The notes under the pieces were generated by a model. That model searched no databases and was not told the origin of the DNA. It saw only the letters and a program-made list of their open reading frames with translations. The translations under genes were made by a program, and so were the position numbers. Shown in pieces: positions 1-12,500 of a stretch of DNA of 36,577 bases; the stretch's first letter is position 1; each line of letters opens with the position of its first letter. The stretch lies in the IMG/VR virus record IMGVR_UViG_3300037189_018064, positions 1 through 36,577 of that record. One strand, 5' to 3'. Source of the stretch: a virus.

Positions 1-3000
1 GGTAAAGGCATCCTGTCTGGTACTACTGCTCCGTCTTCGGGTACAGGTCTCGATGGTGATTTTTATATAGACACTGAAGCGTTAGTTATTTGGGGTCCCA
101 AGACCTCTGGCGCTTGGGGGGTTGGAACCGCCTTATCCGCAACCAGTCGTACCCCTGTCGGATCAACTAACAACCCACCTCCTCCGACAGTAGATCCACA
201 GCCTGACGGTAACCCATGGCCAGCTCCGTGGGTTACGTCAGAAGACGGCGCAAGTGGTATCCAGGACTGGAGCAATAACGTTCTAAGACTCGTCAGCCCT
301 GCCGCAGCAAACCAAGCCTCACGTGCCACAGCCCCTTTTGCCGCTCTGGTGTGGTATCGATTCAGCTTGACATTCCCAGTAGTGGTGGATATGACTTCTA
401 CTTTTAGCTTTATGGGTTCAAGTGATTTGAGCAACTGTTTTCAGTTAATATTCTCTCCTAACGCTAACACTGTAGAACTGAAGAGAGTGGACGCTAGCAC
501 ACCAGTAAGCCTTTCATTGACTCAGGCTTATACCTTCGTGGCAGGTCAAGCGGTCGGCGTTTCTGTTAAGTGCGCTGATGGTCAAATTGATATCAAGGTA
601 TGGGCTGAGGGTGCGCCGGAACCCAGCCTTCCCACGCTGCAATACTCTACCACTCTCTATAGAACTAATACCTATGCGAGATTTGCTTGCACATCTGGCG
701 CAGCAGCAACGTCGAGAACCGTTCTCCTCAGTGCGTTTTCTGTTCAGACAGGAATTCAATCCCTTGATCCAACAGCGCACTTAGCTCAATCATCCAGCCA
801 AGCTTTTACCACTGGTACTACCGCGCTTGATGTAAACTTCATCAACCAAACGGGAACGTTAGTCGTCGCTTCCCAAACGCTACGTAGCAACTCAGCTGCT
901 CTTGGTGAGGCTTATTATAACTACAATATAAACTCAACAGATCATTTCGTAGAAGCAAAGCTGGTGATTGGCGCTTCGGGTACTAACGTTACGTCTGGTG
1001 TGACAGCTCGTCACTCAACTTCTACGAACACATTCTATAAACTATCATCAGCTGTAGGTATAGCTAACATAAAGCTATATAGAGTTGTTGCAGGTGTGGC
1101 TACGGAGATCGGCACTTTTGCTGCTAACATGTCCGTTAACACCACAAGAACATTACGTTTAGAAGTTCAAGGTAATTCGATTAGAGGATACCTTGACGGA
1201 ACACAAATCATAACAGCAATCGATTCTACTATCACTACCGGTACAAGGGGTGGAGTTTCTATTAACCCCGGTGCTGCTGCGGCTAACGCTAGCATAGACG
1301 ATTTTTCTGTTGGCGCGCTTACTAACACGCCTGGAATTTCAAATAACGTACTCTTTACGCAGTCATTTGATACGGGATCCAATGCTGCAAGTGTTGGATT
1401 CACCGACATGCTACCAGGAGTCCATAGCCTTGAACAGCCGATCATTATCGCAAATGGCGTGGCTCAAGTAGGCGATGGAAGCTTCTTCAGAAATGCAAAC
1501 GCCCTATGTAACACGGATATGGTTTCAGCTGACCACTGGGTTGAGGCTGATTTAGTTATTGGTTCGAGTGTAGCCAATCAATACTGCGGAGTTATGGCTC
1601 GTGTTACCAAGCCAGCTACGGGACCGTCGTACTCCTTCTATAAGTGGGAGTGTCAAGCTTCAAGTAACTCGGTTAGATTGGAAACTGTAGTAAACAACAG
1701 CGTTGGCATTTTCAGCCAAGTAGTTCCTTACAATATTCAACCCAATACTACCTATAAGCTAAGATTAGAGGTAGTTGGTTCGAATATAAGGGGCTTCATT
1801 AATAATGAAAAGATTCTTGATGTAACTAACTCTGCTCTTACTACTCAAACTGGTGTTGGTTTTAACGTTGGAAGAATTGACAACACCCTTGCTACTGCTT
1901 GGATAGATAACTTTAGGGCAGGAAACTTCCTAACAGGCGGTACTGGTGGTGGTGGTACCGGTGGCACTGGAATTTCCCTTGCTGAAGCCTTTGGCAGTGG
2001 TACAACGGGGACCGATGCTAACCTATCTAGCATCAGAGGAACCCTTGCGATTTCTGGTGGTCAGCTACAGGCAGGCACTACGTCAACGGAGATTGACGCC
2101 TACCATACTACAGATCTGGGATCTGCAAACCATTATGTGGAAGCAGACTTCGTTATCGGAGCAGCTGATACAACCACATATTGCGGTATCAATGCTAGAA
2201 TGGCAACCAGTGGATTGACTTACTACTGCATAGAAACTAGTGGAGATAGAAATCAGGTCGAATTAATTCGAATTGTAGCAGGCACTTATACGAGCCTAGG
2301 TACGTACTTAACTGGCTGGACATTGAATTCAACTCATAGAGTTAAACTGGAATGCAATGGTTCGACCATCAATGCTTATACCGATGGAACACTAAGAATA
2401 AGCGTTACGGACACAGGGATCTCTGGTGGTACCAGGGCCGGAGTTCATATGTGGACTACGTCAGTGTCAAACATTAAATTGGATAACTTTGCTGCCGCTG
2501 TTATCGGCGCAGTCTTAACGAATGAAACACCTACAGTTCCAGGTGTTGGCACCGGTACGTTCCTCACAAGTGGAAGACACATTGTCGATCCATCTGGATA
2601 TAAGTTTATTCCTATTGGTATGAATGGATTAGCTGCTCCAACTGGAAACGTTCCTGTATCAGGATGGTGGGCTACCAACCTTACTTATATGAATAGCAGA
2701 GTAACTACTTATAAAAATGATTGGAAGTGTAACTTCCTAAGAATAAACACATGGTACGACGCTGCTTCTGGATGGACACAACAAGAATTTATTGACGGAG
2801 TTTACGCAGTTGCTGACGAATATATTGCACAAAATATAGTTGTTACATACTCAGAACAAAGATGGACCGCAGACGATCCATACGTTGCTCCTACTTATAC
2901 AACGCTGATGGCAGAGCCATACTTTAAGAATCTCTTTGAAGGATGGATTGCGAGATATAAAACCAATAAGTATGCGTGGCTATATCCACTTAACGAGCCA

Positions 3001-3528
3001 TGGCGAGCTGACAACCTTTCCGGTTGGGCAGCTACTGGCACGGCGCTTTATAATCGCGCAAGAGAATTAGGTTGGACTGGTATCTTTGTTTGGGGAATGC
3101 CAGACTTTGAAAAGGCTATTGATCTAGTTTCCACATCTACAATCTTTGAAGATTTTTTGAATGGCAAGACAAACGTGGTACTAGCATGGCATAACTACAC
3201 AAACGGTACTCAAGCACAGCAATCAGCTTGGGCTCAAGCATGTAACGATAAGGGCATTCCTGTTATAATCTCCGAGTGTGGTCAAAGCCCTTGGTCGGCT
3301 CCAGATCCCGTCATGCAATCCTCTCTTCAATGGACATTTGACAACTGCTGGATTCATGGATTCGGCATGGTCCAACGTGGTGGATCTGGAAATAGAAATA
3401 ATACAGCTACACTTCGCGCATTAGATGGCGCGGCATTCTATGAAACAGCATACGCGCTTACGGATCAGGGTACCAAGCTAATGTATCTTGGAAATAACAA
3501 ACCTCTTCCACAAGCTATAGCAGTATAA
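1..3528 (+). CDS. Tail fibre/depolymerase with LamG-like repeats and C-terminal GH5 domain (5' end outside window)
   Basis: The reading frame is open from base 1, so the start lies upstream. The opening residues (GDFYIDTEALVIWGPK) match the region following the collagen-like stretch of the next gene, so roughly 100 residues are missing. Three to four concanavalin/LamG-like beta-sandwich repeats follow (about 340-770, 780-1320, 1340-1930, 1970-2500), each with a DHxVEAxxVIG strand and an IDDF/IDNF ending, separated by Gly/Thr-rich linkers. From about 2550 a GH5-type (beta/alpha)8 glycanase-like domain carries LNEPW (acid/base Glu at 2995-2997), WHNY, and SECGQ (nucleophile Glu at 3274-3276), so it may be active. 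The product is inferred to be a virion fibre that binds and cleaves a host surface glycan. Substrate is unknown. It ends with TAA 8 nt before the next fibre gene. Confidence 0.85.
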   Translation, partial: GKGILSGTTAPSSGTGLDGDFYIDTEALVIWGPKTSGAWGVGTALSATSRTPVGSTNNPPPPTVDPQPDGNPWPAPWVTSEDGASGIQDWSNNVLRLVSPAAANQASRATAPFAALVWYRFSLTFPVVVDMTSTFSFMGSSDLSNCFQLIFSPNANTVELKRVDASTPVSLSLTQAYTFVAGQAVGVSVKCADGQIDIKVWAEGAPEPSLPTLQYSTTLYRTNTYARFACTSGAAATSRTVLLSAFSVQTGIQSLDPTAHLAQSSSQAFTTGTTALDVNFINQTGTLVVASQTLRSNSAALGEAYYNYNINSTDHFVEAKLVIGASGTNVTSGVTARHSTSTNTFYKLSSAVGIANIKLYRVVAGVATEIGTFAANMSVNTTRTLRLEVQGNSIRGYLDGTQIITAIDSTITTGTRGGVSINPGAAAANASIDDFSVGALTNTPGISNNVLFTQSFDTGSNAASVGFTDMLPGVHSLEQPIIIANGVAQVGDGSFFRNANALCNTDMVSADHWVEADLVIGSSVANQYCGVMARVTKPATGPSYSFYKWECQASSNSVRLETVVNNSVGIFSQVVPYNIQPNTTYKLRLEVVGSNIRGFINNEKILDVTNSALTTQTGVGFNVGRIDNTLATAWIDNFRAGNFLTGGTGGGGTGGTGISLAEAFGSGTTGTDANLSSIRGTLAISGGQLQAGTTSTEIDAYHTTDLGSANHYVEADFVIGAADTTTYCGINARMATSGLTYYCIETSGDRNQVELIRIVAGTYTSLGTYLTGWTLNSTHRVKLECNGSTINAYTDGTLRISVTDTGISGGTRAGVHMWTTSVSNIKLDNFAAAVIGAVLTNETPTVPGVGTGTFLTSGRHIVDPSGYKFIPIGMNGLAAPTGNVPVSGWWATNLTYMNSRVTTYKNDWKCNFLRINTWYDAASGWTQQEFIDGVYAVADEYIAQNIVVTYSEQRWTADDPYVAPTYTTLMAEPYFKNLFEGWIARYKTNKYAWLYPLNEPWRADNLSGWAATGTALYNRARELGWTGIFVWGMPDFEKAIDLVSTSTIFEDFLNGKTNVVLAWHNYTNGTQAQQSAWAQACNDKGIPVIISECGQSPWSAPDPVMQSSLQWTFDNCWIHGFGMVQRGGSGNRNNTATLRALDGAAFYETAYALTDQGTKLMYLGNNKPLPQAIAV

Positions 3529-3536
3529 GGGATTCT

Positions 3537-6500
3537 ATGGCATCTCGAATTAAAATCAGAAAAGATACCGCAGCTCAATGGACGGCTATTAATCCTGTCT
3601 TAGCAAACGGAGAGATGGGTATAGAGTTAGGCAATCCACCGAGAGCGAAAATTGGTAATGGTGTTCTTACTTGGAATCTATTAGGATACATTGAAGGCCC
3701 AACTGGACTTACTGGACTTACTGGAGTTGTAGGAGAACGAGGAGCCACAGGTGCGCAAGGAGCCGCTGGAATCAACGGTACACCTGGAACTCATGGGACT
3801 AACGCAACTTATATCTTAGCAGGAAATCAGCCGCCAACTGCATCAGTCGGTAAAACGGGAGATTTCTTTGTCGATAGGGTTAGCAAAGTTCTTTGGGGTC
3901 CTAAGCAAGTGGGTGGGTGGCCAGCCTCTGGTAAGAGTATAGCCCCATCTACTACCCCGGTAGGTAATGCGAACATCAATACAGGTACCGGAGCACCCAT
4001 TGGCGCTGATGGATCTCCGTGGCCGTCTCCATGGATCACTACAGAAACAAGCTCCAGTGGAATTCAGGATTGGAACTCTGGAAAGCTCAGATTAGTTTCA
4101 CCTTCCGCGGGAGGAGAGTCCTCCTCTGCCTACGCTAACTTGACAAAATCAAATATCTTTATCAAGTACAATTTTTCCCTTTCGTCGGTTGTTGACGCAA
4201 ATGCCCAGTTCTTGTTTAGGGCTTCGTCAAACTTAAACGTAGGATTTGCACTTAATTATAATCCAGCGACTAGCACAATTGATTTTATTCAAAAGTCTAA
4301 CTCAATTGAAACAGTCCTATTCACTAGTGCTTTTAACTTCGTAGCGGATCAATCTATTACCACTGATATATATCTAATCGGTAATAGAATGCTAGCCAAA
4401 ACATACCCATCTGGTCAAGTGCAACCCACTGTGCTTACTTTTGACTTTGATGTTTCTTCGGCTTTATATAACGATCAAACAAGAGTAGCATTTAAAATCA
4501 CTGGTAACGCTAAGACGATGTATCTATCGTCTTTCATATCCAGCGAAGTTCCAGTTGGAATAGAGCCGACACCAACCATTACTCTTTCTCAGAATTTCAA
4601 TAGCGTGACATCGGCAGCAGCTGCGGGTTTTGTGGCAACTGCTGGATCTTTTGCTATTGCATCACAGGGACTAAGAAGTAATGTAGCCAGTAACTCTATT
4701 GGTTACTACAGCTACGATTTAAGCTCAAATAATACTTTTGTTCAGGCCAAGTTTATATTTGGGACAAGTGGAACAAACGTCACTGCGGGACTAAACGGAC
4801 GAGTAAGCTCTAACAAAAATAGCTACTATAGATTCACTACATCTGCTGGACTGGGAACGGTTAAACTTTCCTATGTATCTAATGGGGTAGTCACCGATAT
4901 TGATTCGTATGTAGCCAACATTCAACCGAATACAGAGCATGTGTTCAGATTGGAATGTCAGAACACATCTATAAGATGTTATATAAATAACCAAATTGTT
5001 ATTTCTTACAACGAAGCTACTCCAGGTACGACTATTAATCCATTTACTGGTATAACAATTAATCCAGGAGCGTTTACTTCTAACGTCACAATAGATGACT
5101 ATCTTATCGGTACGTTGAGTGGCACAGTAGTTGAGGGAAACAGTACGCTGTTCACGCAAGATTTCAATGCGGTGTTTACACCTAATCCAACAAATGATAA
5201 CAAACTTCCATCACGCATTATGGGTGGATACTACGAAACTGGCCCTGTATTTCCGAACAACGTTCCACCGACGGAGATGGACGACGCTTATAACGTTTTC
5301 TTCTGCGCCTTTGCTACTATCGGCGCAGATGGAACAGCCACGTTCAGTATAGCTGGCAACACCATACCTAAACCACAGCTAATCGCTTATTTTGCTCAGG
5401 TACGTGCAGAAGGTAGACCAGTTATCGTTTCCATTGGCGGTTGGGCTGGTGCCTTATCGGGCCTTTCTTCATTGGCGCATCAAAATCAATTCTTCAATAC
5501 CATCACACCGATCATTGATGAATACGGTTTTGACGGTTTAGACTGGGACTTGGAGCACGTAGACGGTAGTGCATCTGACATACCAGATGGCATCTCCGTA
5601 ACTGGATTAGCTTCCGTATCGCGCAGGCTTAAGGCCAAGTACGGAAGTAGATTCCTGATCACCATGGCTCCTGCTGTGATGAACGTAACTGAGTATCAAC
5701 AGTTAGCAGCAAACCTGCACGCAACTGGTGAACTTGATCTTGTTATGTTCCAGTTCTACAACATGAGTTACGTAGCAACGCCAGCGCAAATTGTTACAAT
5801 AATTGGTGAGTGGATTGCAGCCATTGGTAATGGATTCACGGCTAACAAATTCATTATGGGTATGATGTATACGGTTGGAAACTTCGACAGTATCAACTAC
5901 TCCCAGATGGTTGCCTGGTTCAATGCCGTAAGGATCGAGTATCCAACCATTCGTGGAGTTATGCTCTGGAGCCTTCAGGATGGAGATCTCGAACGCAACT
6001 GGGAATTTGCTAATACTTTCAGACCACTAGTGAATCCCGATCTTGGTAGCGGTATTGGCAACGGTGTCGGAGTTTCAACTGGACAATTCCATGTAAACCC
6101 TGAAGGTTCTATAGTTGATCCCAATGGACGTTTTTTCATTCCCACTGGTGGATGTACAGTCAGCCAACCAACTGGATTGAACGTAAACGATTCCGTTTGG
6201 GGCACTACAAGCGGTGCTCATAGCTATGCCAATGGAAATGCTTGGAGAGCAAAAGCTGCTGGCTGGAACTGCACCGAAATAACAGTACCGATCCCGACAG
6301 CTATCAACGGGACAACTGCTAATATTTTCACAGAAAACTTTGATGGTCGTGGGCAGACCATATCTAATGGAACCTTTGTTACTAGCACTAACTCGTTCGC
6401 TCGTATCGATCAGAACATTCCGCCTACCGGGTACGTCGACTGGAACGGCAACTATTACACGGGCCTCAACCAAGACGGCATGCCCCGGTTCTCCACCGTC

Positions 6501-9500
6501 AGCAAGACGGGGACATACTCCATGCGCGCCGGTCTGGTGTCGCAGGGGGAGGGCGTGTTCGGCGGGTCGTTCTACCACTACTCGATGGACACGGTAGAGC
6601 CGATCGTATACTTTGATTGGTGGTATCGGTTCGACAACGTCACGGCGCAGGCGGCCCAGAACGGCTCCACCCCCGGCCTGTGGCTTGCCCGCCCGAACTG
6701 GTCGAACTTCGACACCCAGACGCCGCGTCTGTCGCTCGACAGAAACCTGAACCTGTCGCAGGGAGGTGCCTGGGGAGCCTACTCTATGTCGCCAAATACC
6801 TGGTATAAGATGTCGTCGGTCATCAACTGCCCCGCGAACAAGATCACCACCACTATCCGCGATGCCAACGGCAACTGGCTCGATGCGATCGAGTCTAACA
6901 CCGGTGGCGTGTGGGGCGTCGGCTTCATTGAGTTCGGTGCTCTCTGGTGTAACATGCAGCACTTCACCACGACCGGCTACACCTACTGGGATGATGTTCA
7001 GATGAGCACGCAGCCAATCGGCGTTGGAAGTTCCGATCCGTTTACGCTTCAGCAATCTTTAGAAGGATTAGCTCAAGCTTTAGACGAGTGGACTGCTGCT
7101 GGAATCGTTTGTATTGTAACTCCAACGTCGGCTGCTATCAGAGGATCAAATCCAACTAGTTGGAACGCATCTTCATTGGATAGCGTAAGAAATATTCATA
7201 ATTATGTGATAGCTAACTATAAAAATAATCAATACGTTTGGCTTGAAACACTAGGAGAATCATTTGGCCCTGCAGGCTCTGATGGCTCAGGTCAATGGAC
7301 TAACTGGTCTAACGTAAGTGCAGCCTGCTTTAACGATGCTATCGCCCAGGGATGGAACAACATGCAGGTGTTCCTCATGGCTGGTTATGGTGATGGAATA
7401 GATGTTATGGCTAATTCCACGCTCTATGATAACTGGTTTACAGCTAGGGCTAGTACTAAGTTGGCTTTCGGTTGGCATAACTTTGGTACAGAAACAACTC
7501 TTGAGTTGATGAGATCAAAAACCGCTGCTGTTAAGGCAAAAAATATTCCATTAATCATTACGGCTTTTGGTCAGAACTGGAATGACGGACTCACTGGGTT
7601 CGGTCGAACCAACACTTCAGAGGTATTTGCTGTAGATTTCGTAAGAGATTATGGCGCACAAGCAGGATATCGCACAGGCGGATTGGCTTGGCAGGCTACG
7701 GGTCGTCATTCGACCGTGACAACTACAGCAATCGCTAATGGACCATGGCCAGGTAATTATTATTCCCTTAGATACTGTCGTAACAATGCTAGGTTTAGAC
7801 CGTGGTATGACGAAGGAGAAGCTCTCAACGAGGTAGGGCAATTGATTGCGACTCGTGGAGCACTGGGGTATTCGGTCATAGGTGGTGGCCCAATTGAGGC
7901 TAATGGTGGAGGGCAAAGCGGTGGAACCAATACCGCTACTGGTTCGTTCCTCGACTATGGGTTTAGCTATCTAACGACAAGTACTCCAACGGCTTTCACC
8001 GTTACGAATGGAGTTGTCAAGGTTACCGCAAATACAACGACGCCTTCAGCTGAAGCGTATGCGACTAAGGACATGGCCTCTTCTGATCATTGGGTAGAGG
8101 CCGATGTTATAGTGGGTTCTTCAACCTCAAACCAATTCGCTGGCGTTATAGCGAGGGTAAAAACAACTGCACCATATTCTTATTATAAGTTTGAAGTAGC
8201 AGATTCTTCTAGTCAGCTTAAGTTAAGTGCGTTCATTAATGGAGCAGAGGTCAGAGCCTGGTACGCTCCATATACCTTAATTCCTAATACATCAGTTCGA
8301 CTTAGAATGGAATGTGTCGGAACTAACACACGTTGTTTTGCTAACGGAACAAAGGTTTTGGATGTGGTTCATGAGCCAGACACCAATGTGCCCGGTAATG
8401 GAGGTATCACTTCTACCGCTAACATAGCCGTTGAAACTTATGAAGGTAAGTCACAACCCATTACGGATGGAACGTTGATAACGAGTAACAATAGTATCGC
8501 AAGAGTAGATGCAGCGATTCCAGCCACTGCCTTTTACGTTTTTGATGCGCCAGATCAGTTTAACTCGCAACCAAACAACGAAGTGCTTCCTCAGTTTGAT
8601 ACAGCCCAGAAAAAGAATGGAACATATAGCGCTCGATTTGCCTTAGAGCGTCCTCCTTCCTTCCCCACGAGTTGGGGAGCTAGCTACTTCCACTACTCTA
8701 TTCAGAATCCAGCACCAGTATTGTACTTAAACTTCTGGTGGAGGATGGATGCAGCTATGGCAAATGGCATCACTGCTGGTTCTGAGCCAAACCTCATCCA
8801 TGTACGTTCAAGCTTCGGCGGAACTCAGCTAACCTATCTGAGAGTGAATACTAATAGACAGCTGGTGTGGCACAGGTCGGTTGCCAATACACGTAGCACT
8901 GGTGGTATCCAGTATCAAATTAATACATGGTACAAGATAGAAACCACTATGGACGCAGTTGCGGGAACTAGCAGAGTTATTGTTAAAAATGAGGCTGGTA
9001 CTATCCTCCAAGATTCTTCTCATGTCTTCGATTCAGTTTCCTCTATAGGTTTCGCTGAGTGGGGTGCTGCTTGGTGTAGTTTGGCGAACTTTGCTGTTCG
9101 TGGTCATATGTGGTTTGACGATGTAGAGTTAAGTAGCGCCCCGATTGGCGTTTCAGCTCCCTCTAATACAGTACCTGGCACCATAATAGCCAACACAACT
9201 AAGGTTGGTTTGAATATGGGCAGAGCTTCTAATGCTATTTCTACTGTTAGCATAGATAACTTCAAGGCTGGAAACTTCGTTGCAGGAGGAGGGGGAGGAA
9301 CCCCACCTCCAACCCCCGGTGCCGGAGAAGCGAACAGCATAACTCAACCTTTTAACACCGGTGCTACATCTTCATCGGTTGGCTTTGCTAACTTCAGAGG
9401 CGACTTTGTTGTGAGCGGCGGAGTAGTCAAAGCTGCGACGGTCAACCAAGACTTCGACAGTTATCATACGACAACACTAACACTTTCTGATCATTTTGTC

Positions 9501-12500
9501 GAAGCAGATTTTATCTTTGGAGCTGCGGATCCTTCTGGTTCTTACTTCGGCGTTAACGCTCGTATGTCTCGCACGCAGCAGACCTGGTACGGTGTTGAGA
9601 TAGAGGGTAACCCTGGAACTCTTCAGCTGATTAAATTCATAAACGGTATTGCAACTCTACTTGGCACATGGACAACCGGATGGACCGCTAACAGTACGCA
9701 TAAAATTCGTCTGGAATGTTTTGGTAGTTCGATCAAAGTTTACGCTGATACAGCATCTGTAATTTCCGTTATAGATACGAGTATAACGGGTAATGTTAAT
9801 GTCGGTATTCATGGTTACGCCGGATCCAATGTTAACTCGGTTACTGTTGATAACTTCTATGCTCAGATAATTACTGGTGGCTCCAACCCTGGTACCTCGG
9901 TCACCATTGCCGAAGCTTTCAACTCAGATCCAATTCCATTTACCACCCGCCTGAATGCGGGAGGCTTTGAGCGCGGAGCTGGTGGTGTTCTATCCGTTAC
10001 AGCGGCGACTGGTACTGACCACGAAGCCTATCACAATACCGACATAGGATCTTCTGATCACTGGGTAGAAGTTGACATAGTACGTGGTACAACCACGACC
10101 ACAACACCTGGTGGCGGTGGGAGTGGTGCAAGTCAGGCAACTACAGCTCGATTCTTCTATGGTGGCACAGGGGTATATAACACGCTTATTGCGGATTGGG
10201 ATGTACAGGTTCATCCACGCTCTGCCGCGATTGTTCAAACTCTGGCGAACGGTACAAACGACCGCGGTCTTACGACTGAGGCGTTCGGCACCTCGATCGT
10301 GGATTATGATCCCAATGGTGAAACATACCAGTTGATCATTATGAATGACAGCATCTACGGCGGTGCATACGGTGGGTCAGGTCAGTGGGGATTTAATAAC
10401 GCTACATACCTATATCCAACCGTAAAACTGCAGCCGGGCTTCCAATGGCCGTCAGGTACGGACGGGGCGTTTGCTATCCGTGACTGGGCGAATGATCGAT
10501 GCATCAACCTGTGGATCCCATCTTATGACGCGGCGAACAGGAGAATCCTGGCTCACTGGGGTGGCGTGTTCCCAGCGAACAGCGATGGCAACTCGATGTA
10601 TCCAAACTACTCACCCGGACCATACCAACAAACACAACAGCAAAACCGTTCAACTGGCACAGGTGCAGTGTACGGACATACCGCTATTGGAGTAAGTGCC
10701 ATGCAAGGCATGTTGTTGTTCGATGACTTGCAACGTGGCGTGATCAACCATGCGCTGAACTTCGCAACTCGAATGATCGCTGGTCCACCGCAGTCGCCTG
10801 GTACGGCATTCTTCTACCCGGCTACTACGAATGACGGATCAGAATATGGCCCCGACCGTGTTGAAGCCGGTGCTCGTTTTCAGCTGACAGCATCCGACGC
10901 AACGATTAATGCTATCTCTCACCCAGGACAGCGAATGATGGCCAGATGCCTCAAGGACTACGGGGCGTTCATATCTGACTTCGCAGGAGCTATGATGACG
11001 TACGGGTCGCAGCGTCCGAAAGCGGGCGTTCCGTCCGAGGCCGCTTTGTACACGAATTACGGATGGAGTCTCGCCGGTGACGGGTGGAACCCGATGAACG
11101 AGATCCCGTGGAGCCAGGCAAGAATCTTAATTCCTGGTCCAAATGCCCCATTTATGACTCAGAGTTCTGCTACGGTCTTTAACCCGACTCCCATCACTAC
11201 AACCACACCTGTTACTGATCCACTTGGAAGTATTTTTGGCGTCCATGCTCGCATGTCTACGTCCACAAAGACATCCTATTCAGCAGTTTCGGCCAATGGC
11301 GGTGCGGTTATGCTGTACAAACACATCAACGGTGTCTCAACGCAATTAGGATCCTGGACAACCGGATGGGCTGTTGCCGGAAATCACAAGATTCGCTTGC
11401 AGTGTGTCGGTACGACTATAAAAGTTTTTGCTGATGGCGTAGAAGTTATTAGTGTAACTGATTCCTCTATCATTACTGGAACTAGAGTCGGAGTTCGTGG
11501 TGCAGCCGGTTCTGTCAAGGGCGCAATCCTGTTGGACAACTTTGCTGCTCAGTCACTTGGTTCAACTAACACTACGACACCAGCTCCCTCTGGTACTGGT
11601 GGTGGAGCTACTCCTCCTACTGGTTCGATTCTGTCGGACACATTCGACTCACTGCTGAACTTTACTATCATCGATGGCGCTGCTCAATTGGTCAGCGGAA
11701 GACTGGGCGTTACCAGCCTGAATGCAGATACAATAGCTCAACATAAGACTGACATGGGTGTCGTCAACCATTACGTAGAAGCCGACTGCGTTATTGGCTC
11801 GGCGGATACTGGTACATATTGGGCTGTATTAGCCAGAATGTCAGCTACTGGTCGTAGCTTCTACGCAGCGGAAACTGTCGGTGATCGTCAACGTGTAGCC
11901 ATAGTGAAAGTTATAAATGGAGTTAAGTCTTCTCTTGGCGAGTACATTACTGGATGGCCTCTGAATTCGACCCGTAAAATTGGATTGCAAGTTAACGGAT
12001 CTACTATCACGCTTTACACAGATGGTGCCGCAAGGTTAACGGTAACTGACAATGCACTAACTGCGGAGACCTTGGTTGGTATCAGAATAATGTCTTCGTC
12101 TTCAACGTCGGCTATGTTGTTCGATAACTTCAGAGCTACCACACTTTCATCTACTCCATCCACTGGAGGAAACACAAGCGGTGGTGGTGGAACCACAACT
12201 CCTCCACCAAGCGGTGGCGGTGGAACTACAACACCTCCCCCAACTGGCGGCGGCGGAACGACTCCTCCACCTCCGCCCCCTCACCCTCCTCCAACGGGTG
12301 GCGGTGGAACCAACGTAAATCAAGGTTTCTTCTCGACATCCTTTAACGCTGATGGAGGTGCATCTGCAAACGGTATGGCCGATACACCACCTAACGGTTT
12401 GCATGAATATAACGTACCATTGGTAGTGTCTGGCGGCGTTGCATATCCAAGGGATTGGGCTCAGGGCTATGGAGACTGCGTTGCGTTCCCAGCTCAAAAT

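Noticed and set aside
6075-7055. 326-aa open frame on the minus strand within the giant fibre gene
   Set aside because: It lies opposite the GC-rich inserted module, where stops are scarce; its translation is Arg/Val-rich with no recognisable domain, while the plus frame has a clear fold.
1900-12320. CRISPR-like or phase-variable DNA repeats in the fibre genes
   Set aside because: The repeats are in-frame protein domains or Gly/Pro linkers; there are no identical short repeats with unique spacers.
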